DNA of 20,076 nt from Hemicentrotus pulcherrimus (lineage: Eukaryota; Echinodermata; Echinoidea; Camarodonta; Strongylocentrotidae), in NCBI GenBank assembly GCA_003118195.1, contig BEXV01000068.1:403292-423367 (forward strand), read 5' to 3'. Shown here piece after piece: positions 17,659 through 20,076 of this stretch (positions are counted from its first letter, which is position 1; each line of letters starts with the position of its first letter). A program made the position numbers and the translations under genes. The notes beneath the pieces are model-generated. The model did not search any database and was not told the DNA's origin. It worked only from the letters and a program-made list of their open reading frames with translations.

Positions 17659-19876
17659 GCCTAATAGTCCACTCCAAATTTTATTAAACCGAAACGGAAA
17701 TTCTTTTTGCCCAATTGATCGTGAGCCCGGCAGCCACTGAGCAGCGCCAGATCGACGTTGCTCTATCCCTTATTGTTGAACGCCAAACAAGGTAGCAACA
17801 ACTCCCATCTTTTAACGTCTTTTGGTATGACGCGGCCGGAGTTCGAACCCACGACCTCCCAGTTGTGAGGCGGACGCTCTACATGTTGTACCAGCACTAT
17901 AAAAAGTAGTTTGATTTATACCATTGTAGACTTTATATCTCATTCATTCTACCAATGATCACAGGATTAATAAATCTTAGGTCAAATTGTTTAGTCTGTG
18001 GTTGCTAGTCACACATGTATTATCATTTATCAATGTTCTCACAGCAAATTCTCCCAAAACCTCTTTTTATTGAGAAATATCTCACCCATAGAAGATTCTT
18101 GATTGCCACACCAGTCAATGAAATTGATTGTTGCATGACATTCCAGGCCTAATATTTGTTATTCATTATCATTATTATTATAATAATTGTCATCAATACC
18201 ATTTTCATCACCCACATCATTTATCAATCACCACATTATTATTGTGATTATTGGTATTATCATTATTATTTTTATCATTCTTCTTATTATTATTATTATT
18301 GTTGTTAATATGATTATTGTTATCATTATTATGATTAATTACCATGCTTTTAATATAGTGTCTTTCATTTGATATTCATAAAATGCTTTCTCATGTAACT
18401 TTCTTTAGTAACTTTTATCATGTTTATGTAGGATCTAAGCCTCTTTTTTACATTACATCTTTTATTATATATCCTTCATATTGCACATCATATTCTCATA
18501 CATGTGTTAAAAGACGTTTTGTCTAAAAATTTCAGAGATAAAAATGTCGGAAGTAAATATATCAGAGACATCATTGAGATTATTGAACGAGATCATTATT
18601 TTTTTTCATTAAAAAAATATGAAAAGATTAAAAGGGCAATTAAACCAATACTGTTGCATAATATTCTCTGATACTGCATCAATATACAATTCCAATGAAT
18701 TCCTTGGGTACTACATTCATAGAACAATAAGGCATGGCCAGCCTACGAGAAGTTCAACTCCTTAGTGCATATTTTTAACTGTTGAATTTTTTACCCCTGG
18801 CATATTTTATCTCATCAAATTTTTACCTCTGAGTATAACATCTATAAAATATATACTTTATGAGAATGAAAATTGGTACATATCAGGAGAAAAGATTTTT
18901 TGTACCTCTGGCATTTGTATAGGCCTGCAACTAGAATTTTACTAGGGAGCTAGGNGTCTTACCTCCAACATTTTACCCTGGCACCTTAAACTTTAGCGAA
19001 CTGACCACTAGCTACTGTATACATGACATTACCAGTACACTAATTAAACTATGAAGTATGATTGATGGTATAGCAGCATGGAAGGTTTGCCTTCCTGATA
19101 GTGAAGCGTAGACATAGTACGTATCATCCTACAGTAGCCTGTACCGGCCGAGCTAGAGAGTACTAGTGCTACTATACATGATGATAATAATTGGACTCTC
19201 CAGTACTATTATATATCTTCTTCTTCTTCTTCTTTGGGGTTAAGTCTGCCTCCTTCACAGTTAAAGATTCTTCCAGACTGATGAGTGTGTGTGTGCTAAT
19301 GAGAGCCAGCTGCATGGTGTAATGTGATGAACATGGTGCAAGTAAAATGTTCCCGGACTTAGTTGCTGCCTCCCGTCAGGCATTGACGGAAGGCATTCAC
19401 GGATGAATGAGGCACATACTGCTTCTGATGACAGGTTATTCCAACTCCTCACAGTCCAGGGAAAGAAGGACTGCTTATATGTTGCTCAGTTCTTGAACGG
19501 AGGACTTGGTAGCTATGTGCATGGACAGTCCAGGAGGGTCTTATGACAGGGTTGATCAGTTGATGCTGCGTCGAGTGCTACCAGGTTGTTGTGGAGCTTG
19601 CACAGCATCACCAGTCTGTAATTTTCTCTACGTTGCTCGAGTGTGGTCCAGTCAAGTTGTTGGAGCATGGAGGTCACGCTAGAGGTGTTGTGATACCGAT
19701 TGAGGCCTGAGGGTGAATCTAGCGGCCCGTCTTTGTACCATTTCTATTTGATGGATAGATCTAGATCACTATGCTGTTGCAGAACAAATAAATAAGGCAA
19801 CTTACCCAACAATAATGGCTATTAATGTACCAACCAAAGGCCACGAAACGGTAAACCCCAGAATAGTGAACGCCAT
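8925..19876 (-). CDS. Cytochrome P450, CYP3 family-like (CYP3A-type), complete 13-exon gene
   Basis: Thirteen exons with GT/AG borders join in one frame: 71, 94, 53, 97, 117, 89, 146, 131, 198, 221, 138, 163 and 75 nt, total 1593 nt, 530 residues. Visible parts: N-terminal membrane anchor (about 1-24), basic stop-transfer KRK (34-36), hinge [12 protein letters not shown] (37-48), C-helix WKDVR (126-130), I-helix AGYET (339-343), EILR (396-399), FDPERF (448-453) and [10 protein letters not shown] (469-478) with heme-ligand Cys476, followed by [11 protein letters not shown] as in CYP3A. The family are ER-bound, heme-thiolate monooxygenases that use O2 and electrons from NADPH-P450 reductase. 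Vertebrate CYP3A enzymes oxidise steroids and xenobiotics, but the substrate here is unknown. At 530 residues it exceeds the CYP3A norm of about 503, mainly through a charged insertion in exon 9. The ATG at 19874-19876 is the first ATG of its open frame and directly precedes the anchor. Confidence 0.92.
9000..9331 (-). other. P450 intron 12
   Basis: 332 nt, GT/AG. It contains a purine-rich stretch near 9010-9040 and nothing else recognisable. Confidence 0.85.
9332..9494 (-). CDS. P450 exon 12 (heme-binding loop)
   Basis: Acceptor ttgagtag, donor gtagga, 163 nt, ending in phase 0. It contains [20 protein letters not shown], with the signature FxxGxRxCxG; the Cys is the fifth heme ligand. Reading on past the donor gives a chance extension to a stop at about 9284 that is not used in the predicted mRNA. 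Confidence 0.95.
9495..10148 (-). other. P450 intron 11
   Basis: 654 nt, GT/AG. It contains a short CA run (about 9583-9598) and a long inverted repeat (9612-9688). No coding exon is visible. Confidence 0.85.
9612..9688. repeat. Inverted repeat, arms about 20-22 bp (hairpin)
   Basis: The arm at 9612-9631 (attcatggagccccaaatag) pairs with 9667-9688, whose reverse complement is atttatggagcccccaaaatag. They differ by one substitution and one or two inserted bases. The loop is about 35 bases. It could be a short foldback element or a chance-expanded palindrome. Confidence 0.75.
10149..10286 (-). CDS. P450 exon 11 (up to the PERF motif)
   Basis: Acceptor atttcag, donor gtaag, 138 nt, ending in phase 2. 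After completing an Ile codon it encodes [20 protein letters not shown] and on to [17 protein letters not shown]. The [14 protein letters not shown] block is the meander/PERF region typical of CYP3 and related clans. Confidence 0.93.
10321..10470 (+). repeat. SINE-like fragment in P450 intron 10
   Basis: A B-box-like gggttcaattgcc (10353-10365) is followed by gcaccaatgtcctgtgg and ctccacccaggtttaataactgggta. This order (tRNA-type B box, then CCA.TGTCC..TGG, then CTCCACCCAGG..TAAT..GGGTA) is one I recall from tRNA-derived SINEs scattered through marine invertebrate genomes. The copy is degraded and antisense to the P450 gene. Class is inference. Confidence 0.4.
10579..10799 (-). CDS. P450 exon 10 (I-helix to K-helix)
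   Basis: Acceptor tactag, donor gtgagt, 221 nt, ending in phase 2. It starts [20 protein letters not shown], with the oxygen-activation motif AGYET, and ends [14 protein letters not shown], with the ExxR motif (Glu396, Arg399) that stabilises the heme-binding core. Confidence 0.93.
10800..11359 (-). other. P450 intron 9
   Basis: 560 nt, GT/AG. AT-rich, no coding exon seen. The - strand open frame at 11082-11357 is intronic and has no recognisable protein signature. Confidence 0.8.
11360..11557 (-). CDS. P450 exon 9 (H-helix and charged insertion)
   Basis: Acceptor ttttaatag, donor gtatga, 198 nt, phase 0 at both ends. It starts [13 protein letters not shown], matching CYP3A 'VDFLQLMIDSQ', and ends [10 protein letters not shown], matching 'ALSDLELVAQ'. 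Between these lies a K/E/D-rich stretch of about 49 residues where CYP3A4 has about 13. Nothing interrupts the frame and both borders are canonical, so I take the insertion as real coding sequence. Confidence 0.88.
11558..12603 (-). other. P450 intron 8
   Basis: 1046 nt, GT/AG. It contains a possible SINE relic at 12100-12235 and otherwise AT-rich unique-looking sequence. Confidence 0.8.
12100..12235 (-). repeat. Possible tRNA-derived SINE relic
   Basis: On the - strand a B-box-like gggttcactcc (reverse complement of 12154-12164) is followed by ttgcttggtgct, then ccttggacaagg and gccctcat. The B box followed by a CCTTGGxCAAGG block is common in tRNA-derived SINEs. The A-box region is not convincing and the copy is old. 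Confidence 0.3.
12604..12734 (-). CDS. P450 exon 8
   Basis: Acceptor tttcag, donor gtatct, 131 nt, ending in phase 0. It encodes [20 protein letters not shown] and on to [13 protein letters not shown], the F-G region that in CYP3A lines the substrate access channel and touches the membrane. It is the least conserved exon by eye, as expected for this substrate-recognition region. Confidence 0.88.
12735..13438 (-). other. P450 intron 7
   Basis: 704 nt, GT/AG. AT-rich with a few A-runs; no exon or repeat family recognised. Confidence 0.8.
13439..13584 (-). CDS. P450 exon 7
   Basis: Acceptor ctttag, donor gtgagt, 146 nt, ending in phase 1. It encodes [20 protein letters not shown] and on to [10 protein letters not shown]. 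The block [15 protein letters not shown] with DPSDPFV matches CYP3A 'MDVITSTSFGVNIDS' with 'NPQDPFV' (E- and F-helix region). Confidence 0.92.
13585..14386 (-). other. P450 intron 6 (length inflated by a duplication)
   Basis: 802 nt as written, including most of both copies of an exact 285-bp direct repeat separated by one N. If the duplication is artificial the true intron is about 516 nt. Confidence 0.8.
13825..14395. repeat. Exact 285-bp direct duplication around a single N (likely assembly artefact)
   Basis: Copy 1 (13825-14109) and copy 2 (14111-14395) appear identical base for base, both starting tggccagttgagcgag and ending cacctaaagact, with a lone N at 14110 between them. Copy 2 runs on into exon 6; copy 1 carries only the exon's last nine bases and its donor. 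Unmerged overlapping contig ends joined by a token gap would produce this. Confidence 0.9.
14387..14475 (-). CDS. P450 exon 6
   Basis: Acceptor catgcag, donor gtgagc, 89 nt, ending in phase 2. It encodes [20 protein letters not shown] then [10 protein letters not shown] (the last codon is split), the D-helix region. The last nine bases and the donor also occur in the upstream copy of the 285-bp duplication at 13825-14109. Confidence 0.9.
14476..14963 (-). other. P450 intron 5
   Basis: 488 nt, GT/AG. AT-rich; the + strand open frame at 14586-14885 has no recognisable features. Confidence 0.8.
14964..15080 (-). CDS. P450 exon 5 (C-helix)
   Basis: Acceptor tctttcag, donor gtatct, 117 nt, phase 0 at both ends. 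It encodes [20 protein letters not shown] then [24 protein letters not shown] is the WxxxR motif whose Trp and Arg contact the heme propionate, and [10 protein letters not shown] matches the CYP3 'SPTFTSGKLK' block. Confidence 0.92.
15081..15510 (-). other. P450 intron 4
   Basis: 430 nt, GT/AG. No repeat or exon recognised. Confidence 0.8.
15511..15607 (-). CDS. P450 exon 4
   Basis: Acceptor atttccag, donor gtaac, 97 nt, ending in phase 0. It encodes [20 protein letters not shown] then [12 protein letters not shown], the beta-1 sheet and B-helix region (compare 'PVLAITDPDMIKTVLVKE' in CYP3A). Confidence 0.9.
15608..16373 (-). other. P450 intron 3
   Basis: 766 nt, GT/AG. The part near exon 3 (16119-16320) has a C8-A12 homopolymer pair (about 16237-16258) and a 15-base direct repeat at 16120-16134 and 16303-16317 (13 of 15 identical). 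It is probably a fragment of an interspersed repeat I cannot name. The - strand open frame across it (16086-16418) reads through into exon 3 and is not a separate gene. Confidence 0.7.
16374..16426 (-). CDS. P450 exon 3
   Basis: Acceptor tttcgcag, donor gtaag, 53 nt, ending in phase 2. It encodes [18 protein letters not shown], the A-helix region matching the 'KKYG' block conserved in CYP3 proteins. Confidence 0.9.
16427..17045 (-). other. P450 intron 2
   Basis: 619 nt, GT/AG. It contains an imperfect 30-bp direct repeat (16746-16775 and 16811-16840), a TC run (about 16852-16861) and an ATT triplet stretch near 16930. Confidence 0.8.
16746..16840. repeat. Imperfect 30-bp direct repeat, 65-bp spacing
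   Basis: The units at 16746-16775 and 16811-16840 share 24 of 30 positions (gaaagat..., agtct.tttca.gact). They look like two decayed units of a short tandem array. Confidence 0.6.
17046..17139 (-). CDS. P450 exon 2 (stop-transfer and proline-rich hinge)
   Basis: Acceptor aattag, donor gtaag, 94 nt, ending in phase 0. It encodes [20 protein letters not shown] then [11 protein letters not shown]. The usual hinge GIPGP is GIRGP here, with Arg39 in place of the first proline. A + strand open frame over the same bases (17046-17375) is a shadow. Confidence 0.9.
17617..17658. repeat. (AAT)14 microsatellite, tail of the SINE
   Basis: Forty-two bases of uninterrupted ATA/TAA triplets at the 3' end of the - strand SINE, which makes it the element's simple-repeat tail and not an independent microsatellite. 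Confidence 0.9.
17617..17898 (-). mobile_element. tRNA-derived SINE with (ATT)n tail
   Basis: Reading the - strand from about 17898: an A-box-like region (17875-17893, tggtacaacatgtagagcg), then a perfect B box GGTTCGAACTC (17839-17849), together forming an RNA polymerase III type internal promoter. The body then reads accaaaagacgttaaaag, atgggagttgttgctacctt, gtttggcgttcaa, and ends in 14 ATT units at 17617-17658. Head, body and simple tail in this order define a SINE. The body resembles a central domain I recall from SINEs shared by several invertebrate phyla, but I cannot confirm the family. No clear target-site duplication was found. Confidence 0.75.
18158..18345. repeat. Degenerate ATT/ATC triplet-rich tract
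   Basis: Long runs of ATT, ATC and GTT triplets with interruptions. The + strand frame here (18187-18372) translates to low-complexity Ile-rich sequence, so it is not a gene. Confidence 0.9.
19216..19235. repeat. (CTT)n microsatellite
   Basis: About six CTT units next to the decayed retrotransposon fragment, on the side that is 3' for that element, so this could be its tail. Confidence 0.85.
19290..19745 (-). pseudogene. Decayed non-LTR retrotransposon fragment (C-terminal end of a reverse transcriptase)
   Basis: Read on the - strand, [14 protein letters not shown] (from about 19744) is followed after a one-base frame change by [40 protein letters not shown], and then, past two in-frame stops, [20 protein letters not shown]. 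This order (VQRRAARF, TSSVTxML..L.W..L..RR...RL.MLYK..NNLV, then SFFPRT...WNNLP) is the recognisable end of the reverse-transcriptase ORF in CR1/Jockey-type LINEs. The frame change and two stops show it is dead. It lies in P450 intron 1 on the same strand as the gene. Clade assignment is inference. Confidence 0.75.
19806..19876 (-). CDS. P450 exon 1 (start codon, membrane anchor)
   Basis: It starts at ATG 19876-19874 and ends before donor gtaag, phase 2. It encodes [20 protein letters not shown] then IIVG, a hydrophobic signal-anchor that holds the enzyme on the cytosolic face of the ER. The frame stays open upstream as far as about 19990 but has no earlier ATG there. The 71-nt coding length equals what I recall for human CYP3A4 exon 1. 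Confidence 0.85.
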
Positions 19877-20076
19877 GATGACGGCGGTCGGATCCGTATT
19901 CAAGTGATAATAATAATCCGCTCGATCGACAAACCATGTACCACTGACTAACGATTCTCCCTGGGTGTAGACGAAATATATACCGCGCAAGATTACGTCA
20001 TGACTATAAATAATTGTATTGACTTAGGTCTCCCAGGGTCTACGTTAGATACGGGCGTACTGATGGGGGTAGGGGG
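19877..20076 (-). promoter_or_regulatory. Presumed P450 promoter / 5' UTR
   Basis: Upstream of the P450 ATG on the - strand lies TATATATT (reverse complement at 19975-19982), about 100 bases before the start, and further upstream a CRE/ATF-like TGACGTAA (19993-20000) next to TATTTATAG. A TATA element at that distance would leave a 5' UTR of about 70 bases. These are short motif matches only; the transcription start is not visible in sequence, and the window ends here. Confidence 0.3.

Larger units (their letters stand above)
17140..19805 (-). other. P450 intron 1 (2.7 kb, repeat-rich)
   Basis: The largest intron of the gene, GT/AG. It holds a tRNA-derived SINE, a long ATT-rich simple-repeat tract, degenerate 'tttacctctggcat' motifs (about 18790-18985), a CTT run and a non-LTR reverse-transcriptase relic. 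No additional P450 exon is needed, because exons 1 and 2 join in phase. Confidence 0.85.

Noticed and set aside
17821..17898. A functional tRNA gene (perfect B box)
   Set aside because: The acceptor stem and anticodon stem do not pair properly, and the sequence runs into a SINE body and triplet tail, so it is a tRNA-derived SINE head.
18187..18372. An Ile-rich frame looking like a membrane segment
   Set aside because: It is the translation of an ATT/ATC simple-repeat tract.
19877..19990. An N-terminal extension of the P450 upstream of the chosen ATG
   Set aside because: The frame is open, but it has no earlier ATG, and the residues before the anchor are polar and unlike any P450 leader. The first ATG puts the signal-anchor at the very N-terminus, as expected.

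Overview
The window is animal nuclear DNA: AT-rich, intron-rich, full of simple repeats and small transposon remnants, with no prokaryotic-style operons. Both genes and the repeat types suit a marine invertebrate deuterostome. A sea urchin or other echinoderm is my best guess, inferred from the style of the short interspersed repeats and not proven. Most open frames longer than 60 codons are chance frames in introns, the 3' UTR or intergenic DNA.

Layout. (1) 1-2212, + strand: the last three coding exons of a reticulon gene, encoding the C-terminal end of the reticulon homology domain and ending in a KKXX-type tail (KKED). (2) 2213 to about 5244: its probable long AT-rich 3' UTR, ending at a good candidate poly(A) signal. 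(3) About 5245-8700: intergenic DNA holding two TTAA-flanked inverted-repeat elements (5382-5757 and 5883-6346), an AC microsatellite and a SINE-tail-like hairpin. (4) 8925-19876, - strand: a complete 13-exon cytochrome P450 gene of the CYP3 type. I rebuilt it exon by exon. All splice sites are GT/AG, every phase closes, and the exon lengths sum to 1593 nt (530 codons plus stop). The protein has an N-terminal anchor, the C-helix WxxxR, the I-helix AGYET, ExxR, the PERF-type motif and the heme-cysteine motif [10 protein letters not shown]. (5) Intron 1 of the P450 gene (17140-19805) holds a tRNA-derived SINE with an (ATT)n tail and a decayed non-LTR reverse-transcriptase fragment. (6) 19877-20076: the presumed P450 promoter.

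The two genes converge tail to tail and have no evident functional link beyond the endoplasmic reticulum: reticulons shape tubular ER, and microsomal P450s are anchored in it. Two points matter most to a user. The P450 has a lysine/glutamate-rich insertion of about 36 residues between helices H and I, and two introns that do not match the vertebrate CYP3A pattern. An exact 285-bp tandem duplication separated by a single N (13825-14395) is almost certainly an assembly artefact. I found no evidence for a wholly new biological system here.
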